Shown here: piece after piece, positions 1-9,345 of the stretch
How the letters are laid out: each line of letters opens with the position of its first letter
Position numbering within the stretch: the first letter of the stretch is position 1
Origin: Clostridia bacterium
GTDB lineage: Bacteria > Bacillota > Clostridia > Oscillospirales > Acutalibacteraceae
DNA: 64,000 nucleotides
Direction: 5' to 3'
Assembly (NCBI GenBank): GCA_017436915.1
Contig: JAFSCE010000035.1
Span: forward strand, 1-64,000
The notes under the pieces: model-generated
Database searches by the model: none
What the model saw: the letters and a program-made list of their open reading frames with translations, nothing else
Told to the model about the DNA's origin: nothing
Made by a program: the position numbers and the translations under genes

Positions 1-2
1 CT

Positions 3-2666
3 GACCATGGTGTGGCGCAGGCGTTCCCCGATGCGATGAAAGCGGTAGGAAAAGCGCGCGAAGCCGGGCACGACATCAAAGTGCTGTACGGCATGGAAGC
101 GTATTACGTTAATGAAGAGCGCTCGGTCGATGAGGACGGCACAGTCTTACCGAGCGGGAAAGATTCCAAACGCTATCATCAGCTGATCCTTGCTAAAAAC
201 CAAATTGGTTTGAAAAACCTCTATAAATTGATTTCTTTCTCGCATTTGGATAACTATTACAAACGTCCTCGCATCAGCAAGGACAAGCTTATGGAACTGC
301 GTGAAGGGTTGCTTATCGGCAGTGCGTGTGAGCAGGGCGAATTGTTCCAAGCCATTCTTGAAAACCGTCCGTGGGACGAGCTGTGTGAAATGGCACGGTT
401 TTATGATTTCCTGGAGATTCAGCCGATCGGTAACAACAAATTTATGTTGCGCAATGGTATGGTGCAAAACGAGGAACAACTGCGCGAGTTTAACCGCACG
501 GTGATTCGTTTAGGTGAGGAATTGAGTATCCCTGTCTGTGCAACGTGCGACGTGCATTTCCTGGATCCCGAAGACGAGGTCTACCGCCGTATTTTGCAGG
601 CGGGGCAGGGCTACGCGGATGCTGATATGCAAGCGCCTTTGTATTTCCGTACCACACAGGAAATGCTGGATGAATTTACCTATTTACCGCCCGAAAAGGC
701 ATACGAGATCGTGGTGGAAAATCCGCGCCGTATTGCGGAAAGCATCGACGATCTGTTGCCGATCCCGAAAGGCAATTACCCGCCGCACATTGACGGGGCG
801 GAGGAGCAACTGCGTGAGATCACCTGGAATCGTGCTAAGGAGCTGTACGGTGATCCTGTACCCCAATTGGTTGCGGATCGCTTGGAGAAAGAACTGAATT
901 CCATCATTAACAACGGGTTCGCGGTCATGTATATGATCGCGCAAAAATTGGTGCAGGATTCGGTAGACCACGGTTATTTGGTCGGTTCGCGTGGTTCGGT
1001 CGGTTCGTCGTTTGCGGCGAGTATGGCAGGGATTTCAGAAGTAAACCCGTTGCCGCCTCATTATCGTTGTCCCAACTGTAAACATTCCGAATTTATTACA
1101 GACGGCTCGTATGGTTCCGGCTTTGACTTGCCCGACAAAAATTGCCCGAAATGCGGCACGCCGTATGCCCGTGACGGCCATGAAATCCCGTTCGAGACCT
1201 TCCTCGGTTTTGACGGCGATAAACAGCCGGATATTGACTTAAACTTTGCCAGTGAATATCAGTCCAACGCACACAAATATACCGTTGAACTGTTCGGCAG
1301 CAGCCACGTGTTCAAAGCCGGTACCATCTCGACCGTGGCAGATAAGACTGCTTACGGTTATGTTAAGAAATATGCGGAGGAGCGCGGGCTCGCCCTTAGC
1401 GAAGCGGAGGTTGCACGTCTGGCGACCGGTTGTACCGGTATCAAGCGTACGACCGGTCAGCATCCCGGCGGCATGGTGGTCGTGCCGAGCGAATATGTTA
1501 TTGAAGATTTCTGTCCCGCACAGCATCCGGCTGACGATGCCGGTTCGGATATCATCACCACGCATTTCGATTTCCATTCTATTCACGATACGATCTTAAA
1601 GCTGGATAACCTCGGTCACGTTATTCCGACGATCTATAAGTATTTGGAAGAATACAGCGGTATTAACGTCATGGACGTTCCCATGTCGGATCCCGAGGTG
1701 TACAAGCTGTTTACTTCGCCCGAGCCGCTTGGCGTAACGGCAGAAGACATTGATTGCGAAACGGGTACGCTCTCGATCCCTGAAATGGGAACGGGCTTTG
1801 TTCGTCAGATGCTTTTGGATTGCCGTCCCACCAAATTTGCCGATCTGCTGCAGATTTCGGGTCTGTCCCACGGTACGGACGTGTGGCTCGGCAACGCACA
1901 AGAACTCATCAAAGCAGGCACTTGTACGATTTCTGAGGTTATCGGTACGCGTGACAACATCATGACTTACTTGATGCATAAGGGGCTTGAACCCAAAATG
2001 GCATTTAAGATCATGGAGATCGTGCGTAAAGGTAATGCGACAAAACTGCTGACAGAAGAACATTTTGCTGCGATGAAAGAGCACGGTGTTCCGCAGTGGT
2101 ACATCGATTCCTGCCTCAAGATCAAGTATATGTTCCCGAAAGCGCATGCGGCGGCATACTGTATTGCGGCACTGCGCGTGGCGTGGTACAAGGTGCATCG
2201 TCCGGCAGCATACTATGCGGCGTATTTCACGGGTCGCGGAGAAGATTTTGATGCCGAGCCGGTGCAGGCAGGCAAAGAAGCCGTTAAGCATTTGATGGAT
2301 ACGTTGCGCATGAAGGATAAAAAAGAGGCAACCGCCAAGGATCAGGCACAGGCAGAAACCTTGCACGTGATTTACGAAGCGATGCAACGCGGCGTGGAGT
2401 TTTTACCGGTTGACCTGTATAAATCCCATTCGTATAAATTCTTAATGGAAGACGGTAAGATCCGTATGCCGTTTACGGCGGTCAAGGGTCTTGGTAACGC
2501 CGCCGCCGAATCGCTGATGAAGGCAAAAGAAGATGGCGAATATATTTCTTGCGAAGAAATCCAAGACCGTGCAGGCATCAGTAGTGCGGTGATGGAATCT
2601 TTGCGCCAACTCGGTGCATTGGGTGATTTGCCGGCATCCAGTCAAATGACATTGTTTGATTTCTAA
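3..2666 (+). CDS. polC: DNA polymerase III PolC-type alpha subunit, 3' part (5' end outside window)
   Basis: Replicative polymerase of low-GC Gram-positives; the reading frame is already open at the window edge. The first visible residues ([10 protein letters not shown]) are the PHP-domain motif, so the N-terminal and OB regions are upstream. About 20 residues later the PHP segment [11 protein letters not shown] runs through a short loop straight into YHQLILAKN and [10 protein letters not shown]. In Bacillus PolC the DEDD 3'-5' exonuclease (roughly 190 residues) is inserted exactly there, so that domain seems absent. The rest is canonical: [11 protein letters not shown], a zinc site (CPNC and CPKCG), the catalytic stretch [25 protein letters not shown] and a C-terminal QMTLFDF that resembles a clamp-binding tail. 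The next gene follows closely. The PolC identity is secure; how proofreading is supplied is unknown. Confidence 0.96.
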   Translation, partial: DHGVAQAFPDAMKAVGKAREAGHDIKVLYGMEAYYVNEERSVDEDGTVLPSGKDSKRYHQLILAKNQIGLKNLYKLISFSHLDNYYKRPRISKDKLMELREGLLIGSACEQGELFQAILENRPWDELCEMARFYDFLEIQPIGNNKFMLRNGMVQNEEQLREFNRTVIRLGEELSIPVCATCDVHFLDPEDEVYRRILQAGQGYADADMQAPLYFRTTQEMLDEFTYLPPEKAYEIVVENPRRIAESIDDLLPIPKGNYPPHIDGAEEQLREITWNRAKELYGDPVPQLVADRLEKELNSIINNGFAVMYMIAQKLVQDSVDHGYLVGSRGSVGSSFAASMAGISEVNPLPPHYRCPNCKHSEFITDGSYGSGFDLPDKNCPKCGTPYARDGHEIPFETFLGFDGDKQPDIDLNFASEYQSNAHKYTVELFGSSHVFKAGTISTVADKTAYGYVKKYAEERGLALSEAEVARLATGCTGIKRTTGQHPGGMVVVPSEYVIEDFCPAQHPADDAGSDIITTHFDFHSIHDTILKLDNLGHVIPTIYKYLEEYSGINVMDVPMSDPEVYKLFTSPEPLGVTAEDIDCETGTLSIPEMGTGFVRQMLLDCRPTKFADLLQISGLSHGTDVWLGNAQELIKAGTCTISEVIGTRDNIMTYLMHKGLEPKMAFKIMEIVRKGNATKLLTEEHFAAMKEHGVPQWYIDSCLKIKYMFPKAHAAAYCIAALRVAWYKVHRPAAYYAAYFTGRGEDFDAEPVQAGKEAVKHLMDTLRMKDKKEATAKDQAQAETLHVIYEAMQRGVEFLPVDLYKSHSYKFLMEDGKIRMPFTAVKGLGNAAAESLMKAKEDGEYISCEEIQDRAGISSAVMESLRQLGALGDLPASSQMTLFDF

Positions 2667-2682
2667 ATAAGGGGTGAGACCG

Positions 2683-4047
2683 ATGCTTTCAAAAAATCAG
2701 ATCATTGACCTGACTATCACCGCCATGAGTGCGGAGGGGAACGGCATCGGTCGCGCCGAAGACGGTATGACGGTGTTTGTGCCGTTTACCGCCGTTGGCG
2801 ACGTGATCCGCTGCCGTATCGTCAAGGTGCAAAAGACGATGGCATTCGGTATTGTGGACGAACTGGTTACCCCCTCAAACGACCGCGCGGAAACCGTTTC
2901 ATGTGCCGCATTCGGCAAATGCGGTGGGTGTACCTACTGCCACGTGACGTACGAGGCAGAATTACAATATAAGTGGCAGCGAGTAGCCGATGCTCTTACC
3001 CGTATCGGCGGATTGACGCTTGTTCCCGAGCCGATTATGGGGTGTGAGTCACCCGAACGTTACCGCAACAAAGCGCAATACCCCGTCGGCGTGGGGGAGA
3101 ACGGGGCGAAGATCGGGTTTTACGCCGCCCGCAGTCATCGTATCATCGATCAGCGCGATTGTTTGTTACAGCCGAGCTGCTTTGAAACCGTTTTGCAGGT
3201 TGTAGAGGCATGGATCAAAGAAGCAAACGTCTCTTTATACGATGAAAAGACCAACACGGGACTTTTGCGCCATGTTTACATACGACAAGGTACGGCGAGC
3301 GGGGAACTTATGGTGTGCCTTGTGTGCACTTCGGGGAAATTGCCGCAAACTGATTGGTTGGTAAATGCCCTGAAAGATGCCTTGCCGACGCTCAAGTCGG
3401 TCATGGTAAATCTCAACCGCCGCGATACGAACGTGGTGCTCGGCGATACGTCGTTTGCTTTATACGGCAAGCCGTATATTACCGATATTTTGTGCGGTAT
3501 GACCTTTCGTTTGTCGCCGTTATCCTTTTACCAAGTGAACCGTGATCAGGCGGAGCGGTTGTATCAAAAAGCAGCCGAGGAAGCCGCCTTGACCGGCGAG
3601 GAAACCGTGCTCGATCTGTATTGCGGTACCGGCACCATCGGTTTGTCGATGGCCGACAAAGCAAAAGCATTGATCGGTGTTGAGGTTGTTGAGCCGGCGG
3701 TGGAGGATGCTCGCTTGAACGCGCAGGTAAACGCCGTGACAAATGCGCGCTTTATTGCCGCAGACGCCTCAAAAGCTGCTGCACAACTCGAATGCGAGGG
3801 TGTTCGTCCCGACGTGGTGATCGTGGATCCGCCGCGCAAGGGTTGCGACGAAAGCTTGATCGATACAGTCAGCCGCATGGCACCCGATAGGATCGTATAC
3901 GTCTCTTGCGATCCCGCTACACTTGCCCGCGATTTAAAACGGTTTTCGGAGCGCGGGTATCGGACGGTACGTGTCACACCCGTCGATATGTTCCCACGAA
4001 CGGCGCACGTCGAAACGGTAGCCGCATTAAAGCGGACGATAAATTGA
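2683..4047 (+). CDS. rlmD: 23S rRNA (uracil-C5)-methyltransferase, RlmD/RumA-TrmA family
   Basis: SAM-dependent enzyme that methylates C5 of a uridine in 23S rRNA (or tRNA in some paralogues). An N-terminal TRAM-like segment is followed by an iron-sulfur cysteine cluster (CAAFGKCGGCTYC), the SAM motif LDLYCGTGTIGLSM and the catalytic cysteine region YVSCDPATLARDL. The length of about 454 aa is normal for the family. The ATG at 2683 is chosen because AAGGGGTGA lies just upstream; an in-frame GTG at 2674 is inside that ribosome binding site. It is probably cotranscribed with polC (16 nt gap) and ends at a strong hairpin. Family assignment is firm; the exact target (U1939 or U747 type) cannot be read from sequence. 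Confidence 0.93.
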   Translation: MLSKNQIIDLTITAMSAEGNGIGRAEDGMTVFVPFTAVGDVIRCRIVKVQKTMAFGIVDELVTPSNDRAETVSCAAFGKCGGCTYCHVTYEAELQYKWQRVADALTRIGGLTLVPEPIMGCESPERYRNKAQYPVGVGENGAKIGFYAARSHRIIDQRDCLLQPSCFETVLQVVEAWIKEANVSLYDEKTNTGLLRHVYIRQGTASGELMVCLVCTSGKLPQTDWLVNALKDALPTLKSVMVNLNRRDTNVVLGDTSFALYGKPYITDILCGMTFRLSPLSFYQVNRDQAERLYQKAAEEAALTGEETVLDLYCGTGTIGLSMADKAKALIGVEVVEPAVEDARLNAQVNAVTNARFIAADASKAAAQLECEGVRPDVVIVDPPRKGCDESLIDTVSRMAPDRIVYVSCDPATLARDLKRFSERGYRTVRVTPVDMFPRTAHVETVAALKRTIN

Positions 4048-4052
4048 TAAAC

Positions 4053-4090
4053 AAAAAATGCTATGAGCAACGTTGCTCATAGCATTTTTT
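4053..4090. terminator. Bidirectional rho-independent terminator
   Basis: A 14-bp perfect inverted repeat (AAATGCTATGAGCA and its complement around a short loop) is flanked by A and T runs. It lies between the convergent methyltransferase and XRE regulator genes, so it can serve both strands. Confidence 0.9.
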
Positions 4091-4105
4091 CACTTTATTC
4101 AAGAT

Positions 4106-4714
4106 TTATTTCTTTATAACTTTTTTGCACCACGTACGCTTGTTGCATTTGGGACATTTTAAGTAACGGGTAGTTCCCGCATGCATCGCATTAAGTGCCT
4201 GCGTATAGGTAGGCACAATCTCGTGACCGCAATTTTTGCACTTGTAAGCACCTACGCTGACTTCAAGTTTCAATGCATAGAAACACGGTAGTAAAAACAC
4301 AACGCAAACACCAAGAATTGTGACAAGCTGCCACACTCCTTCGGGAATTAAAAATGCAGCAATAAAGAGACCTGCAAGTAGGGCTATTATACTTACAATC
4401 ATAATTGCCCACATAGAAGACCAAATCGTTTTGTTTTTCCTCTCTAATTCCTTCGCCATATCAAGCAAAAGCTGTTCGTTTTTCTGATTGTTATTTTCCA
4501 TATTGATTTTCTCCCCACTTAATAATTCGTTTACACTGATGCCAAGAACATCACAGAGTTCAAGCATGATCGAAGTATCAGGCATTGCTTTACCGGTTTC
4601 CCATTTCGATACGGCGCGATCGGTGATTCCCAGTTTCTCTGCCAACTGCATTTGTGTTAAGTTGACGCTTTTTCGACATTCGGAAATCAACTTTCCGATT
4701 TTCACTTGATCCAT
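4106..4714 (-). CDS. XRE-family transcriptional regulator with two membrane segments and a zinc-ribbon tail
   Basis: The N-terminal 65 residues form a Cro/C1 helix-turn-helix (LTQMQLAEKLGITDRAVSKWE). After a polar linker come two hydrophobic segments (about residues 95-120 and 125-147), then a CxxC-CxxC pair (CKNCGH and CPKCNKRTWC) that could bind zinc. So it looks like a membrane-tethered DNA-binding protein with a cytoplasmic metal site. The start at 4714 is supported by AGGAGG eight bases upstream. The gene stands alone, convergent to rlmD and just downstream of lysR on the same strand. The ligand and regulon are unknown. The architecture is common in Clostridia, where such genes are annotated only as XRE regulators. 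Confidence 0.85.
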   Translation of the reverse strand: MDQVKIGKLISECRKSVNLTQMQLAEKLGITDRAVSKWETGKAMPDTSIMLELCDVLGISVNELLSGEKINMENNNQKNEQLLLDMAKELERKNKTIWSSMWAIMIVSIIALLAGLFIAAFLIPEGVWQLVTILGVCVVFLLPCFYALKLEVSVGAYKCKNCGHEIVPTYTQALNAMHAGTTRYLKCPKCNKRTWCKKVIKK

Positions 4715-4781
4715 GGAGTGCCTCCTTTCGTATTCAGTATAGAGGAAGATGAGTTAAAAATACACATACTATTGGTTGAGT

Positions 4782-5648
4782 CTACATACTTTTTAAAATA
4801 TCGAACGCTTGTTGTTGTAAAGCGTTCAGTTTTTTGTTTTTGTGAATTACTATATAGTCGGTACGGATCGCATCCAGATCTTGCACGGCGATTTGCTTGA
4901 GTTCTTGCTGTTCCAAATAGTCGCAAACCACGCTGTCAGGCAAAAAGGCAATACCGAGTTTTGAGAGGGCGGCAGTGATCAGCACTTGATTGTTTACTGA
5001 ATCGATGGTTGGATGCACGCTCAAATTGTGATCGTGGACCAGTTTTTCCAAGTAGTCACGCGCAAGGTTGCCTTGCTCACGCAACAAAAGCGGATATTTG
5101 ACGAACTGTTTTAAGTTGAGGGAGTGGGGAACATCAAAATCGCGATGAGCTACCGCCACCAATTTTTCGTCTTTAAACGGTTGTGCCTTCAAATACGGAG
5201 AGGTGATCTCGCCGTCCAAAATGGCAAAATCCAGATTGCCGCGTTCCAGTTCCCGTTGAATGGCAACCGACGGTTTAATGACGATGTTAGGGCGAATATT
5301 CAGTCCACTGTCACGTAACGACTGCATAAACTGCGGAATAACTGTTTGTCCCAGCGTGAGTGCGGATCCAATACGTACGCGCGGGCTTTTCCCGCGGGAT
5401 TCCGCCAAGTTCTCAAACTCTTCAAATTCGGCAAGAATTTCCTTGCCTTTCATGAACAATTCTTTTCCAATATCGGTGAGTACCAATCGTTGGTTAATTC
5501 GCTCAAATAATTCCACATTGTACTGTTTTTCCATTTCCGCAATACAATGTGACACGGTCGGTTGTGCCATATATAACGCTTCCGCTGCACGTGTCACGCT
5601 GTTATGTTCGCATACGCTCACAAAGATTCGTAAATGCCGTATCGTCAT
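4782..5648 (-). CDS. LysR-family transcriptional regulator, divergent from the phosphate transporter block
   Basis: This 288-aa protein has a winged helix-turn-helix at residues 1-60 (VTRAAEALYMAQPTVSHCIAEME) and a C-terminal two-lobed effector-binding domain, the normal LysR length and order. It is transcribed away from the PiT transporter gene. Its own promoter (TTGACA, 17 bp, TATAAT) overlaps the promoter proposed for the transporter. LysR proteins usually repress themselves and control the divergent gene, so control of phosphate uptake is a reasonable inference; the co-inducer is not known. The ATG at 5648 has GAGGGG upstream. Confidence 0.9.
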   Translation of the reverse strand: MTIRHLRIFVSVCEHNSVTRAAEALYMAQPTVSHCIAEMEKQYNVELFERINQRLVLTDIGKELFMKGKEILAEFEEFENLAESRGKSPRVRIGSALTLGQTVIPQFMQSLRDSGLNIRPNIVIKPSVAIQRELERGNLDFAILDGEITSPYLKAQPFKDEKLVAVAHRDFDVPHSLNLKQFVKYPLLLREQGNLARDYLEKLVHDHNLSVHPTIDSVNNQVLITAALSKLGIAFLPDSVVCDYLEQQELKQIAVQDLDAIRTDYIVIHKNKKLNALQQQAFDILKSM

Positions 5649-5666
5649 GTTACCCCTCGAATCATA

Positions 5667-5679
5667 ATAAAATTCTTAT
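5667..5679. promoter_or_regulatory. Candidate LysR binding palindrome
   Basis: ATAA-N5-TTAT is a 13-bp perfect inverted repeat in the untranslated leader of the LysR gene, just downstream of that gene's -10 box. LysR proteins often bind T-N11-A palindromes in such divergent regions. The assignment is inference only. Confidence 0.4.
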
Positions 5680-5691
5680 AAACTTTATCAG

Positions 5692-5720
5692 ATTATACTA
5701 TTTTACTTATGATTTGTCAA
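5692..5720 (-). promoter_or_regulatory. Consensus sigma-A promoter of the LysR gene
   Basis: On the minus strand TTGACA is followed after 17 bp by TATAAT, a perfect match in both boxes. It is about 45 bp from the LysR start codon. Confidence 0.85.
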
Positions 5721-5730
5721 CTGCTATACT
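5702..5730 (+). promoter_or_regulatory. Probable promoter of the phosphate transporter gene
   Basis: TTTACT, 17 bp, TATACT. The weak -35 box lies inside the opposing LysR promoter, so the two promoters overlap face to face, which suits an activator-dependent promoter. Confidence 0.6.
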
Positions 5731-5776
5731 GTATCATGGAATAAGTTGGAGATTATCTTAAGAAAGGGAGAGACGT

Positions 5777-6838
5777 ATGGGTTCAGCATTGGAGTTTTGG
5801 AATCAGATGACAGCAAATCCGTTGTTGTTTATTGCGGTTTTGTTAACGCTCGGTGTTATTTTGGTCAACGGTTGGACAGATGCACCGAATGCTATCGCCA
5901 CTTGTGTGGTAACGCGCTGTATGTCTCCCCGCGCCGCAATACTGATGGCGGCGGTGTTCAATTTCCTTGGTGTGTTTGTGATGACGATGATCAATGCCAC
6001 CGTAGCCGAAACCATTACAAAAATGGTGGATTTTGGCGGTGATCCCGATCTTGCAATCATCGCGCTTAGTGCGGCGTTGTTCGCGATTGTGCTGTGGGCG
6101 ACGTTGGCATGGGTCTTCGGTATTCCGACGAGTGAAAGCCACGCATTGATTGCAGGGCTTACCGGTAGTGCGATTGCCTTGCACGGCAGTTTTGCGGGTG
6201 TGAACGGCAACGAATGGATCAAGGTTGTATACGGTATCTTTATTTCGGTTATCCTTGGATTCGGTATGGGCTTTTTGGTTTGTAAGGGTGTTACTGCCTT
6301 GTTTTACCGGGCAAATCGGCCCAAGACCGAACCATTTTTCAAAGGTGCTCAGATTGCGGGTGCCGCCTCCATGGCGTTCATGCACGGTGCGCAGGACGGC
6401 CAAAAGTTTATGGGTGTTATTCTCTTGTGTGTGTATATGTCACAGGGGCTGGCGTTGCCGAAGGATCTGGATATTGCGGGTGATTACCTTTGGCTGATGC
6501 TACTTTGCTCGGTGATTATGGCGGCAGGTACGGCAATGGGCGGCAAAAAGATCATCAAATCCGTCGGCATGGACATGGTGAAACTGGAAAAATACCAGGG
6601 CTTTTCGGCGGATATTGCCGCGGCTCTGTCACTGCTGTTTTGCTCGGTGTTCAGCTTGCCGGTGTCCACCACTCATGCGAAAACGACATCCATCATGGGC
6701 GTCGGGGCGGTCAAGCGCGTGTCAGCCATTAATTTTGGCGTTGTGAAAGAAATGGTGTTAACGTGGGTACTTACCTTCCCGGGTTGTGGTTTGGTAGGAT
6801 TCTTAATGACGAAGTTGTTTATGGTTATATTTAGATAA
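5777..6838 (+). CDS. pit: PiT-family inorganic phosphate transporter
   Basis: Low-affinity, ion-coupled phosphate permease of the cytoplasmic membrane. The 353-aa protein is almost all hydrophobic helices and carries both halves of the inverted-repeat PiT signature: NGWTDAPNAIAT near the N-terminus with PTSESHALIAG, and PVSTTHAKTTSIMGVGAVKR near the C-terminus. The start at 5777 follows AAGGGAG. Eighteen bases later comes a DUF47 gene, the usual PiT partner. Specificity for phosphate is inferred from family; sulfate or metal-phosphate transport cannot be excluded. Confidence 0.93.
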   Translation: MGSALEFWNQMTANPLLFIAVLLTLGVILVNGWTDAPNAIATCVVTRCMSPRAAILMAAVFNFLGVFVMTMINATVAETITKMVDFGGDPDLAIIALSAALFAIVLWATLAWVFGIPTSESHALIAGLTGSAIALHGSFAGVNGNEWIKVVYGIFISVILGFGMGFLVCKGVTALFYRANRPKTEPFFKGAQIAGAASMAFMHGAQDGQKFMGVILLCVYMSQGLALPKDLDIAGDYLWLMLLCSVIMAAGTAMGGKKIIKSVGMDMVKLEKYQGFSADIAAALSLLFCSVFSLPVSTTHAKTTSIMGVGAVKRVSAINFGVVKEMVLTWVLTFPGCGLVGFLMTKLFMVIFR

Positions 6839-6856
6839 TAGAAAGGATGTTAACGT

Positions 6857-7477
6857 ATGGCAAAGGGCGATAAGTTTTATTTTGATAACTTTGTTGCAAG
6901 TACGGAGTTTTCTAAAAAAGCTGCGTCGTATTTGGTTCAGTGTTTGGAACAATACGATCATGAGCAATTAGAGGACAAGCTTTCGGTCATGCATGAATAT
7001 GAGCATGGGGCAGACGGTGTCAAACACGAAATGTCCGAGGCACTTGCCAAAGCGTTTGTGACGCCTGTGGATCGCGAAGATCTGGATATGCTCAGCCGTG
7101 AGTTGGACGATGTGACCGATCTGCTTGAGGAGATCCTACAGCGGTTTTATATTTACGATATCAAAACGGTACTCCCCGATGCCATCGTTTTTGCTAAAGA
7201 ACTCGTTAAAGCGTGTGACTACTTATCCGATATCATGCAGGAGTTTGAGAATTTCAAACGTTCAAAAAAGGTTCGCACGTTGGTTATTGATCTTAACAGC
7301 GTTGAAGAGGCGTGTGATAAATTGTTTATTACCGCCATGCGTGATCTGACCCTCAACGCAACGGATGTGTTGGAAACTGTTTCGTGGCGTAAAATTTATG
7401 AGAGTTTTGAAGCGTGCGCGGATGCCTGCGAGCACGCCGCCGAGTGCGTTGGCTCGGTCATTATTAAAAATACGTAA
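6857..7477 (+). CDS. DUF47-family (PhoU-like) PiT accessory protein
   Basis: This 206-aa, all-helical, acidic cytosolic protein belongs to the DUF47/YkaA family, structural relatives of PhoU. Such genes are typically cotranscribed with a PiT permease and are thought to modulate its activity. Here the gene follows pit by 18 bp with an AAAGGATG ribosome binding site. Visible family features include long amphipathic helices, E/D-rich motifs such as LDMLSRELDDVTDLLEE, and a conserved D-C-E pattern toward the C-terminus. No catalytic residues are expected. A hairpin with a T run directly follows the gene. Confidence 0.88.
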   Translation: MAKGDKFYFDNFVASTEFSKKAASYLVQCLEQYDHEQLEDKLSVMHEYEHGADGVKHEMSEALAKAFVTPVDREDLDMLSRELDDVTDLLEEILQRFYIYDIKTVLPDAIVFAKELVKACDYLSDIMQEFENFKRSKKVRTLVIDLNSVEEACDKLFITAMRDLTLNATDVLETVSWRKIYESFEACADACEHAAECVGSVIIKNT

Positions 7478-7482
7478 AAGCG

Positions 7483-7527
7483 GAGCATCATCCCATGCCA
7501 TTTATTGGTTTGGGCTGATGCTCTTTT
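7483..7527 (+). terminator. Terminator or attenuator between the DUF47 and Na/Pi transporter genes
   Basis: GAGCATCA pairs with TGATGCTC across an interior that can also pair (CCCA with TGGG), followed by five T residues. Only about 30 bp remain before the next start codon, so it may reduce rather than fully stop read-through into the Na/Pi gene. Confidence 0.75.
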
Positions 7528-7558
7528 TGGAAATACAAACGAAAAGGAGTAACAAAAC

Positions 7559-9307
7559 ATGACGGTTTTCTCAATTTTTACACTGCTGGGTGGTCTGGCG
7601 TTTTTTCTGTATGGTATGAACGTCATGTCGGGCGGCTTGGAAAAATTAGCCGGTGGTCGTTTAGAAACGGCTCTTAAACGGATGACCTCTAATGCGTTTT
7701 CCAGTTTAGCACTCGGCGCGGGTATCACGATTGCTATTCAATCCTCGTCGGCACTGACGGTTATGCTTGTCGGATTGGTCAACTCGGGAATCATGGATAT
7801 TTCGCAAACCGTCGGCGTTATCATGGGGTCCAATATCGGGACAACACTAACCGCTTGGATTTTGAGTCTTTCGGGTATTGATTCCGGTAATGTTTTTATT
7901 AATCTGTTAAAGCCGGAGAATTTTTCCCCGCTGATTGCACTTGCGGGTATTTTACTAACGATGCTATCGAAAAAGGACTCGAAAAAGAGCATCGGCAACA
8001 TTTGCCTTGGTTTTGCCGTTTTAATGTTTGGCATGGAGCTGATGAAGGATTCCATGGCACCGTTGGCGGATAGTCCCGAGTTCGCAAGTATTTTGACTGC
8101 CTTTAACAACCCTGTTCTCGGTGTATTGGTCGGTGCGCTGTTTACGGGTATTATTCAAAGCTCGGCAGCTTCCGTTGGCATTTTGCAGGCCTTATCGCTG
8201 ACGGGCGGTATCAGCTACGGCATGGCGATCCCGATCATCATGGGTCAAAATATCGGTACCTGTGTGACGGCACTTATCTCGAGTATCGGCGTTAGTAAGA
8301 ATGCGAAAAAAGTTGCAGCGATTCACTTGTCATTTAATATCATTGGTACGACACTTTGCTTGGTGTTATTCTATGGCATTCACGCCATTTCCCCGTTTGG
8401 GTTTATGAATGATAATATTGAGCCGTGGAGCATCGCGTTGGTGCACACGATCTTTAACGTGTTCGTTACCATCGTGTTAATGCCCTTCTCTAAACAACTT
8501 GTCAAACTGGCGAATATGCTTGTTCGCGGTCGCGGTAAAGATAAGACATCACAGCCCCGTTTCTTGGACGAACGCTTGCTATCGACACCTTCCTTTGCAG
8601 CTTCGGAGTGTAACAACCTGACCGTTAAAATGGCGGAGTTGGCACAGACGACCTTGCTTTCATCTATTGACATGATTGAGAACTATGTTGGCAAAGATGC
8701 AGATGCGATCCGCGAATCGGAGGATTACCTAGATCGCTATGAGGATGAGCTGGGCACCTATTTAGTCAAACTTTCCGGTAAAGAATTGTCCGACAGCGAT
8801 AGCCGTAAAGTATCGAAACTCTTACACACCATCGGTGATTTTGAGCGTTTGGGTGACCATGCCCTCAATCTGTTAGACGGTGCTGAAGAGATCCACAACA
8901 AACAGATTCATTTCTCGGAAGATGCTCAGCGCGAGCTCGGTGTGCTGTCAAAAGCAATCCACGATATCATGCAGTTGACCGTCGAAGCGTTTGTGAACGA
9001 CGATGTGGAGAAAGCCAAACGAGTGGAGCCGCTTGAGCAGATCATTGACCTGCTCAGTGCCGAAATCAAGGTGCGACATATTGAACGTTTGCGTGCCGGT
9101 GAATGTACGATTGAACTTGGCTTTATTCTGTCGGATATGCTGAATAACTACGAGCGTATTTCTGATCACTGCTCTAATATCGCGGTAGCGATCATCGAGC
9201 TTGGTCACGACAGTTTCCAAACGCACGAATATCTGAATGCGGTGAAGACCGACGACAACGAATTCCGCACACTTTTCGCAGAATATCAAACACAATATCA
9301 ATTATAA
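7559..9307 (+). CDS. Na+/phosphate cotransporter (NptA/PNaS family) with C-terminal PhoU domain
   Basis: The N-terminal ~310 residues carry two inverted Na/Pi repeats with the QSSS-type motifs (AIQSSSALTVMLVG and GIIQSSAASVGILQ). Residues ~345-570 form two PhoU-like helical bundles (including RLGDHALNLL and ERISDHCSNIA). The 582-aa length is typical for bacterial NptA-like proteins. It would import phosphate with sodium, with the PhoU tail as cytosolic regulator. AAGGAG nine bases before the ATG supports the start. Together with pit and DUF47 it gives two ion-coupled phosphate routes in one locus. The gene ends at a strong bidirectional hairpin. Confidence 0.92.
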   Translation: MTVFSIFTLLGGLAFFLYGMNVMSGGLEKLAGGRLETALKRMTSNAFSSLALGAGITIAIQSSSALTVMLVGLVNSGIMDISQTVGVIMGSNIGTTLTAWILSLSGIDSGNVFINLLKPENFSPLIALAGILLTMLSKKDSKKSIGNICLGFAVLMFGMELMKDSMAPLADSPEFASILTAFNNPVLGVLVGALFTGIIQSSAASVGILQALSLTGGISYGMAIPIIMGQNIGTCVTALISSIGVSKNAKKVAAIHLSFNIIGTTLCLVLFYGIHAISPFGFMNDNIEPWSIALVHTIFNVFVTIVLMPFSKQLVKLANMLVRGRGKDKTSQPRFLDERLLSTPSFAASECNNLTVKMAELAQTTLLSSIDMIENYVGKDADAIRESEDYLDRYEDELGTYLVKLSGKELSDSDSRKVSKLLHTIGDFERLGDHALNLLDGAEEIHNKQIHFSEDAQRELGVLSKAIHDIMQLTVEAFVNDDVEKAKRVEPLEQIIDLLSAEIKVRHIERLRAGECTIELGFILSDMLNNYERISDHCSNIAVAIIELGHDSFQTHEYLNAVKTDDNEFRTLFAEYQTQYQL

Positions 9308-9311
9308 GAAA

Positions 9312-9345
9312 AAGCGAGTCGCACATCGTGCGACTCGCTTTTTTA
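9312..9345. terminator. Bidirectional terminator between Na/Pi transporter and tspO
   Basis: AAAGCGAGTCGCAC and its complement form a 14-bp stem around a tight loop, with A and T runs on both sides. The tspO stop codon lies in the T run. Confidence 0.9.

Noticed and set aside
1596..2387. 263-aa open frame opposite polC
   Set aside because: It mirrors the polC frame, lacks a ribosome binding site and shows no family pattern; the plus-strand polymerase motifs are unambiguous.
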